DNA of 64,000 nt from Halocatena pleomorpha (lineage in GTDB: Archaea; Halobacteriota; Halobacteria; Halobacteriales; Haloarculaceae). Under the pieces are notes generated by a model. It made no database searches, was not told the DNA's origin, and worked only from the letters and a program-made list of their open reading frames with translations. The stretch lies in NCBI RefSeq assembly GCF_003862495.1, contig NZ_RRCH01000014.1, positions 62,001 to 126,000 of the forward strand, written 5' to 3'. This document shows positions 36,036 through 44,960 of the stretch, piece after piece (the first letter of the stretch is position 1; each line of letters opens with the position of its first letter). Both the position numbers and the translations under genes were made by a program.

Positions 36036-37961
36036 ATGGCGCAGAAGAAAGATACGTCTTCACATACCGATGATGTCGATCCCTACGTTCCGGCCGACCG
36101 TAGTGTCACGGAGCTAACGGTAAAGGCCGTACTGCTCGGTCTCGTTCTCAACGTCGTTTTGATGGCGGCGAACACGTACCTCGGACTACGCGCGGGCTTG
36201 ACGATCAGTGCGTCTATTCCTGCGGCAGTCATCAGCATGGGGGCGTTTTACGGGCTGGGACGGTTCGGCATCGGTGGCACCATTCTCGAAAACAACATCG
36301 TCCAGACGATGACATCGGCGGGATCATCACTCACCGCAGGCGTGATTTTCTCGTTGGCTGGTGTGGTCTTTCTTGGAGAATCGATCGACCTCGTGACGAC
36401 GGCGATGGTTGCGCTGCTGGGTGGCACCTTAGGCGTGCTGTTCATGATCCCAATGCGGCGGTATCTCATCGTCGAACAACACCAGGAGCTTCCCTATCCC
36501 GAGGGAACTGCCTGTGCAGATGTTCTTCGTACCGGAGAACAAGGCGGGCGTGGCGTTCGATTCGTCTCGGCCGGATTCATCGTGGGTGCCATCTACATGG
36601 CGCTCGCAGATATCTGGGGCGTGATCCAGACGACGATTCAGGGTGCGTTTTCGGTCGCTGAAACCCGTGGATTCACCTTCGGTGGGGATTTCACGCCCGC
36701 ACTCGTCGGTGTTGGATACATCATCGGTCCGCGTATCGGTGCGTACATTCTCGGTGGAGGTCTCGTCTCGTGGATGATGTTCATCCCGCTGCTCGTTACT
36801 GGAGGGATGGTTCCGGCGGACGCCGCTCAGGCGTCGCTGTTCGAGCAAGCGAATGCCGTCTGGAGCAGCTACATCCGCTACATCGGTGCGGGTGCGATGA
36901 TCGTCGGTGGGCTTTATGCGATCGGTTCAATGCGGACGACGATCGTTGATGCCGTCAGTCTCGCCAGTTCGGAATTCACGCAGGGATTGCGTAGCTCCGA
37001 CCGCAAACGGACTGCCCGCGATCTCCCGATGGGTATCGTCGTTGTTGGCGCGGCCGTTGTCGCGGTCCTGTTGGTTGTCATCCCGCAGGTCCGCGTCGGA
37101 CTGCTCGGTGGCATCATCGCGGTGCTGGCAGCGTTCTTGTTTGTCGCCGTCTCCTCGTATCTCGTCGGCGTCGTCGGGAGTTCCTCGAACCCTGTATCTG
37201 GAATGACGGTTGCGACGATACTGATCGCCGCGGTTGTGCTCCGCTCAACCGGCGTATCAGATCCGGTCGTGGTGTTGGTAACCGGTTCGGTTGTCGCTAT
37301 CGCTGCGGCCGTCGCCGGTGACACCTCACAAGATCTCAAGACTGGCTATCTACTCGGAGCGACACCCCGGAACCAACAACTCGGTCAGCTCATCGGTATC
37401 GCTCTCTCAGCACTGCTGGCCGGGGGCATCCTTGCGTTCTTCAATCAGGCCTACGGCCTCGGGGGCCAGACGCTTCCAGCGCCACAAGCCGGACTCATGG
37501 CACTGATCGCAGAGAGCGTTCTTGGCGGGACTGCCAACTGGGGAATGGTCCTCATTGGCGGCATCTTCGGGATCGTTCTCATCCTGATGGAGATACCGGT
37601 GTTGCCGTTCGCAGTCGGCATCTATCTCCCGGTCACTCTCTCGACACCGATCTTCCTCGGCGGAGTGTTGAAAGCCCTCGTGGATCGCTACACTGCGTGG
37701 TCGGACGCAGAAACTGACACCGATCAGGTGACCCGTCAGGGCCGGATCGTCGCCGCCGGCCTCATCGCTGGCGAAGCGATTATGGGGATCGTTGTCGGTG
37801 CAATCCGTATCCTCGGTGTTGGCAGCGACAGCGGCGTCCCGTTCCCGATCGGTCTCGGTGACCAGTTCTCGCTGTGGCTGGGAGTGATCGCCATCGCTAT
37901 CTTGCTCGCGTTCCTTGGTGTGAGTACGCTGTGGGGAACCAGCACAACACCAGACACGTAG
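36036..37961 (+). CDS. OPT family oligopeptide transporter
   Basis: Multispanning membrane protein of about 641 aa of the oligopeptide transporter family (proton-coupled uptake of small peptides or metal-siderophore-like molecules). Evidence: the N-terminal ELTVKAVLLGLVLNVVLMAANTYLGLRAGLTISASIPAAVISMG, the characteristic NNIVQTMTSAGSSLTAGVIFSLAGVVF, and PYPEGTACADVLRTGEQGG, the family signature. About 14 hydrophobic helices can be counted. It is followed after 13 nt by a PqqD-like gene in the same direction. ATG 36036 is close to the ATG at 36030; either is possible. Confidence 0.92.
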   Translation: MAQKKDTSSHTDDVDPYVPADRSVTELTVKAVLLGLVLNVVLMAANTYLGLRAGLTISASIPAAVISMGAFYGLGRFGIGGTILENNIVQTMTSAGSSLTAGVIFSLAGVVFLGESIDLVTTAMVALLGGTLGVLFMIPMRRYLIVEQHQELPYPEGTACADVLRTGEQGGRGVRFVSAGFIVGAIYMALADIWGVIQTTIQGAFSVAETRGFTFGGDFTPALVGVGYIIGPRIGAYILGGGLVSWMMFIPLLVTGGMVPADAAQASLFEQANAVWSSYIRYIGAGAMIVGGLYAIGSMRTTIVDAVSLASSEFTQGLRSSDRKRTARDLPMGIVVVGAAVVAVLLVVIPQVRVGLLGGIIAVLAAFLFVAVSSYLVGVVGSSSNPVSGMTVATILIAAVVLRSTGVSDPVVVLVTGSVVAIAAAVAGDTSQDLKTGYLLGATPRNQQLGQLIGIALSALLAGGILAFFNQAYGLGGQTLPAPQAGLMALIAESVLGGTANWGMVLIGGIFGIVLILMEIPVLPFAVGIYLPVTLSTPIFLGGVLKALVDRYTAWSDAETDTDQVTRQGRIVAAGLIAGEAIMGIVVGAIRILGVGSDSGVPFPIGLGDQFSLWLGVIAIAILLAFLGVSTLWGTSTTPDT

Positions 37962-37974
37962 GAAACTGCCAGAC

Positions 37975-38343
37975 ATGACTGAACCTGCTCGTGATCCAAC
38001 TGCGGTTCCGATTCGAACAACTGATGACTGGCACTGCGAGCAGATTGATGGAACACCACACGTGACGATTCAGCGCCCTCGTCGCGTTCGAAACCGACTC
38101 GACCGGTTTCTCTTCAAACTGTTCGATACTCCAACAGACAGGGAGCTCGAACTCGATGCAGTCGGGAGCGCCGTCTGGTTGGAATGTGATGGCTCGACTA
38201 CAACCGAAGAGATCGCAAACGAACTCAAAGCGACCTTTGCACCCGAACGCGTCGATCCCGTTTCAGAGACGCTGCCGTATTTTCTCACACAACTGTCTGA
38301 ATTCGAGTTGATTCGCTATGAATCAGCAGCCGAAACCGAGTAA
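37975..38343 (+). CDS. PqqD-family protein (RiPP recognition element-like)
   Basis: A 122-aa protein with the PqqD fold, the peptide-binding module that in RiPP pathways holds the leader peptide. Visible: DRFLFKLFDTPTDRELELDAVGSAVWLECDGSTTTEEIANELKATFAPERVDPVSETLPYFLTQLSEFELIRYE, which matches the winged three-helix module (the W-x-x-x-DG-x-x-T helix start and the C-terminal hydrophobic helix). It is encoded 13 nt downstream of an OPT peptide transporter, but no radical SAM enzyme or precursor gene is seen in the window, so its partner is unknown. It may bind a peptide delivered by the transporter. Confidence 0.82.
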   Translation: MTEPARDPTAVPIRTTDDWHCEQIDGTPHVTIQRPRRVRNRLDRFLFKLFDTPTDRELELDAVGSAVWLECDGSTTTEEIANELKATFAPERVDPVSETLPYFLTQLSEFELIRYESAAETE

Positions 38344-38490
38344 TGTGCAGGTTGGTTTGATCTGACATGCAATGAAGTATAAAATATAATACCATTCTTT
38401 TCGAGACCGATTGAATCCGATGGCATGGATTTATCGGTCGAAGCAATGTTTGAGAGGGCGTCGTACCGGACGCGAACAGTTAACCAGTGC

Positions 38491-39567
38491 CTACCGGTCG
38501 TCATCGGTCGCGTCGGTGTCCTCAAACTGAGCCACGTATTCGTTAGGTGTTTCCTCAGTAACTCCGACTCCCTGACGGGAGTCCACGACAGACTCGGGAT
38601 CGAGCTTTGGCGGAATAGCAGCGCTTTGAAGGGTCTCTACCATCGTCCACTGGTCGACGTCAGCGAGTTCGGCGGCTCTGCTGATCGAAATCCCATCGAG
38701 GGCGTACCGTCCGACCGCATAAGCAAGGGCGTCCTCGTCGGTTCCGTTCGGGGGAGCATCCGGTTTGCTCATTAGTCCTCTGATCTCCTTGAAGAGATAT
38801 TGTGCTTGGACACGAAGCGTGACATCGGAAAGATAGTACAGCGTGCCGAGGTCTTCGTCAGGCACCGACACTGGCTCAAAGGATGGGTCCTGTATGTGCC
38901 GTATTCCCCTGACCAAGACCATGGGTGAGACACGAAAGAGTCGCTGGCGAACCGCAGCCCATGTGGTTGCGTCAGTCAGATCAACCGGTTCGAACGCAAC
39001 AATAGCACCCGCGTCGAGTTTCGGCGTCAACTGTTGTAGTGTCACGCCACCTTGTGGCGCGTCGTGAAGAAACTCCCACAGTCCTGCTGGTGTACCACGA
39101 TACTGCCGAATATCACCGTGATGGAAACTCAACACCCCATACTGCGGTCGGGTGAGAATATCGCCTTGAAGGATACCCACCCGGTAATGGACCACAACAT
39201 CGCAGGCGTTCGCAATCGTCTTGACAACGCCGGATGGAATGTTGACACCGAGTCGCTCGGCTGGTTGCGCTTTACACTGGATGCACGGCACCGAGACCAC
39301 CCCGTCGATCGCAGAAAGCGCCGTGTACGTCTGTGGATCTCGCCGGATGTGATACTTCACTGTTTTTACGCTAGCGTGGCAGTATCGCTTTAACCGGTGT
39401 GTGAGGGTAGAATCGGTTGAACCCTCGTCCGGGCTGGTCGCGTGAACGACGAGTGAGAGCTCTGCATTCGTGGCACGCATCATCGCTCGCACTGAGGCAA
39501 CCATCCAGTCAGCGATGTTCCGTTGGCCTGTGAGAAAACAGACCTGTAGGGGTGTGCTGGACGACAT
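38491..39567 (-). CDS. Formyltransferase-domain protein fused to a C-terminal UPF0175-type helix-turn-helix
   Basis: A 358-aa protein. The first about 240 residues resemble a formyl transferase (methionyl-tRNA formyltransferase fold) with GVLSFHHGDIRQYRGTPAGLWEFLHDAPQGGVTLQQLTPKLDAGAIV: the conserved His and the LDAG Asp are present, while the usual Asn before the His is Ser. The C-terminal part (about 290-335, EDALAYAVGRYALDGISISRAAELADVDQWTMVETLQSAAIPPKL) has the UPF0175 signature, a short helix-turn-helix module better known from toxin-antitoxin-like antitoxins. Substrate of the transferase is unknown, maybe a sugar-amine of glycan synthesis. ATG 39567 is used; two earlier ATGs would add 18 residues. 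Confidence 0.75.
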   Translation of the reverse strand: MSSSTPLQVCFLTGQRNIADWMVASVRAMMRATNAELSLVVHATSPDEGSTDSTLTHRLKRYCHASVKTVKYHIRRDPQTYTALSAIDGVVSVPCIQCKAQPAERLGVNIPSGVVKTIANACDVVVHYRVGILQGDILTRPQYGVLSFHHGDIRQYRGTPAGLWEFLHDAPQGGVTLQQLTPKLDAGAIVAFEPVDLTDATTWAAVRQRLFRVSPMVLVRGIRHIQDPSFEPVSVPDEDLGTLYYLSDVTLRVQAQYLFKEIRGLMSKPDAPPNGTDEDALAYAVGRYALDGISISRAAELADVDQWTMVETLQSAAIPPKLDPESVVDSRQGVGVTEETPNEYVAQFEDTDATDDDR

Positions 39568-39819
39568 GACCATCCAGCGAGTTTGACGGCGTTGATACCG
39601 ATAGTTAATCACCGGTAACATTCGATATATGATAGATTATCGTCCAAGGTGTGATAGAATGGGAGTATTGCGGTAGGGACGTGCCAACTAAGGATCATTC
39701 ACAGCGGGTGATTCTCAGCGTTGTATCGTGTCGGTCCTATGGACAGGCGTGTCGCATGTAGCAGAGATTATTTCCGCTATCGAAACCTGTGTTGGCTGTT
39801 ATCACTATACATACACCCG

Positions 39820-41214
39820 ATGAGTGATGTAGAGCCAACCACTGAAACCGAAGGGCATCACCACGGCCAAACAGAGGGACCGGGCTATGTGACGCCGCAA
39901 GCAGCCATCACGGAGTCGGATCCCGAGAAGATCGCGTACGTAATGAGTCTGTACGTCGGCACAGATGTTGACGCGCCCGATTTCCTCTCGGTCGTTGATG
40001 TTGACCCAGACTCCGAGACGTACACGGAAATCATCGACCGTGTCGAGATGCCAAATAAGGGCGACGAACTCCACCACTTCGGCTGGAACGCGTGTTCATC
40101 ATCGTGTCACATCGGTGGGCTGGAGCGTCGACATCTCGTCATTCCAGGGCAGCGTTCCTCGCGCATTCACATCGTGGACACGAAAGACCGCCGGAATCCC
40201 CAGATCGAGACGATCATCGAACCGGAGGAGGTGTTTGAATATGATCTCTCGGCCCCACATACCGTCCACTGTATCCCAGACGGCGAAATACTCATCAGTA
40301 TGCTCGGGAATGCGAACGGCGAGTTGCCCGGTGGCTTTCTCGAACTCAACGACGACTTCGAGATCGAAGGACGGTGGGACCCGCCCGGTGAGATACAGAT
40401 GAACTACGATTTCTGGTACCAGCCTCGCCACAACGTGATGATCTCCTCAGAGTGGGCGGCACCGTCTACCTACTATCCTGGGTTTGATCTTGCGGACGTT
40501 GAAGCCGGAAGGTACGGCCAGCAACTACACATCTGGAACTGGACTGAACGGGAAGTCGAACAGACGATCGACCTTGGCGAGGAAGGGCAGATTCCACTCG
40601 AAGTCAGGTTTCTCCACAGCCCCGAGACCACACACGGGTACGTCGGCGCAGCGCTCTCTTCGAACATTTTTCATTTCTTTGAATCAGACGGCGAGTGGCA
40701 CGCCGAGAAGGTCATTGATGTCGACGCCCGCGAACACGAAGGGTGGGAGATGCCCGTTCCCGGTCTCGTGACGGATCTTCTCGTCTCCATGGACGACCGC
40801 TACCTGTTTTTCGGGAACTGGCTCCACGGGGATGTCCGGATGTACGATATCAGCGATCCTGCCGTCCCACGGTTGGCTGACCGCGTTTGGGCGGGCGGCC
40901 ACTTCGGTGATTCGTACCCCACCGGTGAACACGGTCGGGAGGTTGGCGGCGGGCCACAGATGCTTCAGTTGTCGCTCGACGGTGAACGCCTCTACTGGAC
41001 GACGTCTCTCTTTTCCTCGTGGGACAATCAATTTTACCCAGAAGAGGCCGAGAACGGATCAGTGATGCTTAAAGCAGATGTCGACCCTCGGAACGGGACC
41101 ATGGAGCTGGATGCGGACTTTCTCGTCGACTTCGGTGCGTTCCCGGACGGACCAGCTCGTGCCCACGAGATCCGCTGGCCGGACGGCGACTGTACCAGCG
41201 ATGTCTGGCAGTAA
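39820..41214 (+). CDS. Selenium-binding protein family (SBP56) / methanethiol oxidase
   Basis: A 464-aa SBP56-family protein, in bacteria a copper-dependent methanethiol oxidase that converts methanethiol to formaldehyde, hydrogen sulfide and hydrogen peroxide. Evidence: SLYVGTDVDAPDFLSVVDVDPDSETYTEIIDRVEMPNKGDELHHFGWNACSSSCH, the characteristic metal-binding His pair and CSSSCH, SPETTHGYVGAALSSNIFHF, FFGNWLHGDVRMYDISDPAVPRLADRVWAGGHFG and GGGPQMLQLSLDGERLYWTTSLFSSWDNQFYP. Some bacterial forms carry Tat signals; none is seen here, so it appears cytoplasmic. ATG 39820 is preferred. A ferredoxin gene starts 3 nt after its stop, suggesting a shared electron-transfer function. Confidence 0.9.
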   Translation: MSDVEPTTETEGHHHGQTEGPGYVTPQAAITESDPEKIAYVMSLYVGTDVDAPDFLSVVDVDPDSETYTEIIDRVEMPNKGDELHHFGWNACSSSCHIGGLERRHLVIPGQRSSRIHIVDTKDRRNPQIETIIEPEEVFEYDLSAPHTVHCIPDGEILISMLGNANGELPGGFLELNDDFEIEGRWDPPGEIQMNYDFWYQPRHNVMISSEWAAPSTYYPGFDLADVEAGRYGQQLHIWNWTEREVEQTIDLGEEGQIPLEVRFLHSPETTHGYVGAALSSNIFHFFESDGEWHAEKVIDVDAREHEGWEMPVPGLVTDLLVSMDDRYLFFGNWLHGDVRMYDISDPAVPRLADRVWAGGHFGDSYPTGEHGREVGGGPQMLQLSLDGERLYWTTSLFSSWDNQFYPEEAENGSVMLKADVDPRNGTMELDADFLVDFGAFPDGPARAHEIRWPDGDCTSDVWQ

Positions 41215-41217
41215 CGG

Positions 41218-41538
41218 ATGACTACCTACGAGATCGTCCTTGAGTGGCAGGACGGACGGACCGAATCCATTCGTGTCGAAGCGGATGAAACTGTACTCGA
41301 AGTGGCCGAGCGGGCGGGGTTGGGACTGCCCTACGGCTGCCTGACTGGAGCGTGTGCGACGTGTACTGGCCGACTCACAGCAGGTGATCTCGCTTACCGA
41401 CGATCTCCTCGGGCGCTCAAAAAGCACCAGCAGCGAAACGGGTATGTCCTCCTCTGCATTGCCGAACCCCGGTCGGACTGTCACATCGATGTCGGTTCGC
41501 GGATACAGGCGGAGATGATGTCTAATCCACTGAAGTAA
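41218..41538 (+). CDS. Plant-type [2Fe-2S] ferredoxin
   Basis: A 106-aa beta-grasp ferredoxin. Cluster ligands are C41, C46, C49 and C80 in the pattern GCLTGACATCTGRL...LLCIA, the C-x4-C-x2-C-xn-C spacing of plant-type ferredoxins. It is 3 nt downstream of the SBP56 methanethiol oxidase gene, so they share one mRNA. It could accept or deliver electrons for that enzyme. Confidence 0.94.
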   Translation: MTTYEIVLEWQDGRTESIRVEADETVLEVAERAGLGLPYGCLTGACATCTGRLTAGDLAYRRSPRALKKHQQRNGYVLLCIAEPRSDCHIDVGSRIQAEMMSNPLK

Positions 41539-41683
41539 CAGCGAAGAGATGACTGATTGCGTCACTGTATGTGTTCCAGTAGTTCATCCGACACTCAGCC
41601 GTTGGTCTCCGTTGGGGTTCAATACCACCAGCGAAATCAGAGCCCGAAAGGGACACGAGTCCAAAGGGACTACACCACCCGTA

Positions 41684-42280
41684 ATGACAAGTCCAAACTC
41701 CTCACTCACTCCCGGAAAACGCGAAATCATGGAGGCGACGTATCGGGCGCTAGAGAAGCATGGTTACGGGAATCTAACGATCCAACAGATCGCGGATGAG
41801 TTCGAGAATAGTAAATCACTGCTCTATTATCATTACGAGAGTCGGGACGAACTCCTCGTTGAGTTCCTCAACTACGTCCTCCACGAATTCATAACGGAAC
41901 TGGATCTTGGTGAACGACCCCCGCGTGAACAACTCCAGTATCTAGTCGACACACTCCTTCCGGAAACGCTCGAAGAGAGAACCCATCGCGTCCAGCTTGC
42001 GATGTTTGAAATGCGTTCGAACGCACCCCACGATCTAGACTGCCGAGAACAGTACATCGAAGTCGATACGCGATTGAAATCGCTCGTGACTGGGATCTTA
42101 CAACGTGGGCTTGAGACGGAGGCGTTCATCGATATCGATCCAGCCGTCGAGGCAGAGATGCTAGTGTCGTTGTTCCTCGGTACGCGAGCACGTCGGCTCA
42201 CAGTCTACGATCCGGACGAATCGATTGCCGAGCTTCGGACGGGCATTTTCTCGTATATTGATCGGATCACGGCTCCGTGA
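41684..42280 (+). CDS. TetR family transcriptional regulator
   Basis: A 198-aa regulator with an N-terminal TetR HTH (MEATYRALEKHGYGNLTIQQIADEFENSKSLLYYHYESRDELLVEFL) and a helical ligand-binding C-terminus. ATG 41684 is used because the family begins close to the HTH; the frame open from 41549 adds 45 unsupported residues. It is followed 86 nt later by an SDR gene in the same direction and by a ferredoxin before it; the SDR pair nearby are likely targets. Confidence 0.92.
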   Translation: MTSPNSSLTPGKREIMEATYRALEKHGYGNLTIQQIADEFENSKSLLYYHYESRDELLVEFLNYVLHEFITELDLGERPPREQLQYLVDTLLPETLEERTHRVQLAMFEMRSNAPHDLDCREQYIEVDTRLKSLVTGILQRGLETEAFIDIDPAVEAEMLVSLFLGTRARRLTVYDPDESIAELRTGIFSYIDRITAP

Positions 42281-42342
42281 AACTACTCCGCGTTTGTCGT
42301 GAATGTTATCGCACTCATACCGGTACCAGAAGAACTTTGAAT

Positions 42343-42350
42343 ATTTATTC
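42343..42350 (+). promoter_or_regulatory. TATA-like box of SDR gene
   Basis: ATTTATTC about 24 nt before ATG 42367, within an A/T-rich run 42336-42365; supports a leaderless start for the SDR at 42367 rather than an in-frame start at 42277 inside the TetR gene. Confidence 0.45.
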
Positions 42351-42366
42351 AATATATAAGTATAGG

Positions 42367-43116
42367 ATGAACGGACTCACTGATACAGTTACACTCATCA
42401 CAGGGGCAGGATCCGGTATCGGTCGTGCAACCGCAAAACGATTTGCTCGTGAAGGGGCGGCTGTCGTTGTCGCTGATATCGACAGTGACGCGGGAGAGAC
42501 AACGGTGACACAGGTCGAGGCTGCTGGCGGCACGGCAACGTTCGTTAAAGTTGATGTCGCCACTCCCGCTGAGAGCAAGGCAGCCGTTGAGACAGCTGTC
42601 GACACCTATGGAGGGCTTGACTTCGCAGTGAACAATGCTGCCACTGGGACGACACCCGTCCCCACGCCCCAAATCACCGAAACAGATTGGGACCGAACCA
42701 CCGCTGTCAATCAGAAGGGTGTCTGGGCCGGTCTGAAACACGAAATACCCGCGCTTTTGGAATCCGGTGGAGGCGCTATCGTCAACGTGTCATCCGTTGC
42801 TGGAATCCGGGGGAGTCCTGGTCGAAGTCCGTACAGTGCCAGCAAGCATGGTGTTATCGGTCTGACGCGGACGGCCGCGCTTGAATTCGCTGACGACGGC
42901 GTCCGTGTGAACGCTGTCTGCCCCACGATCGTCGATACGCCCGCGCTTCAAACGATGACGGAGGAGGAACGAGCCGGTCTCATCGAAGACGTTCCGATGG
43001 GCCGTCCAGCAGCCCCCGAAGAAATCGCCAACGCGATCGTGTGGCTCTGTTCAAACGAGGCTTCGTTCATCACTGGGCATACGCTGCCGATAGATGGTGG
43101 TTCCGGAGTACAGTAA
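42367..43116 (+). CDS. SDR family oxidoreductase, paralogue A
   Basis: A 249-aa SDR. Cofactor motif LITGAGSGIGRATAKRFAREG, then DVATP and NNAATG, catalytic S-Y-K in IVNVSSVAGIRGSPGRSPYSASKHG, PTIVDTP at the substrate loop, and a C-terminal GHTLPIDGGSGVQ. Promoter spacing supports ATG 42367. It is convergent with a related SDR at 43171-43926 whose N-terminal about 40 residues are nearly identical. Specific substrate is unknown. Confidence 0.92.
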   Translation: MNGLTDTVTLITGAGSGIGRATAKRFAREGAAVVVADIDSDAGETTVTQVEAAGGTATFVKVDVATPAESKAAVETAVDTYGGLDFAVNNAATGTTPVPTPQITETDWDRTTAVNQKGVWAGLKHEIPALLESGGGAIVNVSSVAGIRGSPGRSPYSASKHGVIGLTRTAALEFADDGVRVNAVCPTIVDTPALQTMTEEERAGLIEDVPMGRPAAPEEIANAIVWLCSNEASFITGHTLPIDGGSGVQ

Positions 43117-43170
43117 CCGCTTACTACTGGGTGTGACGCACCGTGTTCGAAATCCGCAATGTTCGTATTG

Positions 43171-43926
43171 CTACGCGAGTTTTCCGCCATCGACGGGGAG
43201 AGCGTGTCCGTTCACATAGGACGCGTCGTCGGAAGCGAGCCAGGTGACGGTTGCGGCGATTTCTTCAGGATCAGCCATTCGATCGAGCGGTTGTTCACTA
43301 GTGATCCGATCGACAGCGTCTGAATGATTCTGCATGGCTTGTTCGACCATCGGCGTTCGGACGACACCGGGACAGACGGCGTTCACACGAACACCACGTT
43401 CACCGTAGCGAACAGCAGCCGCTTTCGTGAGACCAACGACACCGTGTTTACTGGCAACATAGGGCGCAGTGCCGTCCGCTGTGAGTCCAGCGATCGAAGA
43501 GGTGTTGATGATACTACCACCACCGTCTTCGAGGAGTGTCGGGAGTTCGTGTTTCATCGTGAGCCACACGCCCGTGAGATTGATATCGAGGACGGTGTTC
43601 CAGTTCTCGATGGTCTGATCAACAAGCGGCACGCCGTCGCCCCGAACACCAGCGTTGTTGTGGGCAATATCGAGTCCTCCGTAGGTTTCACGGGCAACCG
43701 TAACCATCTGTTGAACATCATCCTCCTCAGTGACATCAACGTGAACGAATGCGGCTTCTCCCCCGTCGGCGTGGATGGTTTCAGCCGTCTCCCTGCCAGC
43801 GTCACCATCGATATCAGCGACAACGACAGCCGCCCCTTCACGAGCAAATCGTTTCGCAGTTGCGCGGCCAATCCCACTGCCAGCACCAGTAACGAGTGCT
43901 GTCTTGTTGGCGAATCGATCGGACAT
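43171..43926 (-). CDS. SDR family oxidoreductase, paralogue B
   Basis: A 251-aa SDR with LVTGAGSGIGRATAKRFAREG, HNNAGVRGDG, catalytic S-Y-K in IINTSSIAGLTADGTAPYVASKHG and the C-terminal GHALPVDGGKLA. Near-identical N-terminal sequence to paralogue A indicates duplication of the cofactor-binding part followed by divergence of the substrate loop. ATG 43926 is used; a preceding ATG at 43929 is also possible. Confidence 0.92.
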   Translation of the reverse strand: MSDRFANKTALVTGAGSGIGRATAKRFAREGAAVVVADIDGDAGRETAETIHADGGEAAFVHVDVTEEDDVQQMVTVARETYGGLDIAHNNAGVRGDGVPLVDQTIENWNTVLDINLTGVWLTMKHELPTLLEDGGGSIINTSSIAGLTADGTAPYVASKHGVVGLTKAAAVRYGERGVRVNAVCPGVVRTPMVEQAMQNHSDAVDRITSEQPLDRMADPEEIAATVTWLASDDASYVNGHALPVDGGKLA

Positions 43927-44096
43927 CACTTAGTTGAACGAATCGTCAATATTTAAGTCATGGGATCGAATGAGGTGTGGTGTAGCTTGCTTCGGCTCGG
44001 GAGATCCCCAGAGACGGCCGCGCGTCCCTACTCCTCACGCGACCGGTCGTCGTCAACGAGTCGGGTTCGGACTGTTCGTACTCGTTGCTGGATCGT

Positions 44097-44762
44097 CTAC
44101 CACCACGCTTGAATTCGGTTCATGAGCGTCTTACCAGCAGTGAGAATAGCAAACAGTTCGTGTCCAATAATCATCATCATGCTGAGACCGACGAGCAGCC
44201 CAGCTGCGATTGCGCTTCCACCAAGCATAAGCGAGGGAACTGCTGGAACTCTTCCGACGAATCCACCGAGAAGAGTGTATGGTACGATCGAAGCGAAGAG
44301 CCCACAGTTGCCGAGGATGATGCCAATTCTGGCCCGCCGCACCCAGCGACTCACACCGAGACGTTCCTCGGTCTGTTGGCGTATCTCGGGGGCCGTCTGC
44401 AGAGTGAGGCGATCGAGGGACCGGACATCGTCTGCTTGTGCAGAAACGGTCTCGGCACGGCGTCGCGCCTCTCGTAGCAGTTGGTCCCGGTCATACTGCT
44501 GCAGCACACGAAGCCGCTCAGCAGCCACGTAGGTGTCCGCCAACGCTAGCCGTAACTCCTCCTCAGAAACGTCGTCGAACGCCAGATCATATTGCCTATC
44601 GGGATAGGTGGTGAGTAACCGGAAATCGAGCACTCCGGCTTGGATTCGCTGTCGAATCAGCCGTTGATCACGCTGTTTCGCAGCGGTGTCAACATCTGCG
44701 AACTCATTTTGAAGCCGTTGTCGTTGGGTTTTCGTGAGCAGCGACGCGGATCTCTCATCCAT
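44097..44762 (-). CDS. Haloarchaeal membrane protein with coiled-coil N-terminus, unknown
   Basis: A 221-aa protein: Gln/Arg-rich helical N-terminal part (about 1-130, KTQRQRLQNEFADVDTAAKQRDQRLIRQRIQAG), then two hydrophobic helices (GIILGNCGLFASIVPYTLLGGFVG and LMLGGSAIAAGLLVGLSMMMIIGHELFAIL). No family recognised beyond a general resemblance to haloarchaeal proteins with an N-terminal DNA-binding-like helical domain. Two repeats with GTATAC half-sites lie upstream at 44814-44864, shared with the ABC-exporter operon on the other side. Confidence 0.6.
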   Translation of the reverse strand: MDERSASLLTKTQRQRLQNEFADVDTAAKQRDQRLIRQRIQAGVLDFRLLTTYPDRQYDLAFDDVSEEELRLALADTYVAAERLRVLQQYDRDQLLREARRRAETVSAQADDVRSLDRLTLQTAPEIRQQTEERLGVSRWVRRARIGIILGNCGLFASIVPYTLLGGFVGRVPAVPSLMLGGSAIAAGLLVGLSMMMIIGHELFAILTAGKTLMNRIQAWW

Positions 44763-44813
44763 ACAGCAATTCTATTCATGACAGGATATATATCACTGTC
44801 TACTTGCTGGAAG

Positions 44814-44832
44814 GCGGTGTACCACCGTATAC
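44814..44832. promoter_or_regulatory. Operator-like repeat, copy 1
   Basis: GCGGTGTACNNCCGTATAC at 44814-44832, 52 nt upstream of the start codon of the membrane protein gene (minus). It matches copy 2 at 44961-44979 at 17 of 19 positions. Confidence 0.5.
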
Positions 44833-44847
44833 CACCCTACACCCGTA

Positions 44848-44864
44848 GTATACCGGCGCTATAC
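44848..44864. promoter_or_regulatory. Operator-like repeat with GTATAC half-sites
   Basis: GTATAC-CGGCG-CTATAC at 44848-44864. It is a third cluster of GTATAC-type half-sites in the 280-nt divergent intergenic region. Confidence 0.4.
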
Positions 44865-44960
44865 CGAGGCATCTCTCGCGATTCATGGGCCCTGTCCACC
44901 GAAATTCAGCGGTCTGCAACGCTGCACTGCCAATCCCACCACCTAAATTGGTCCAAAACA

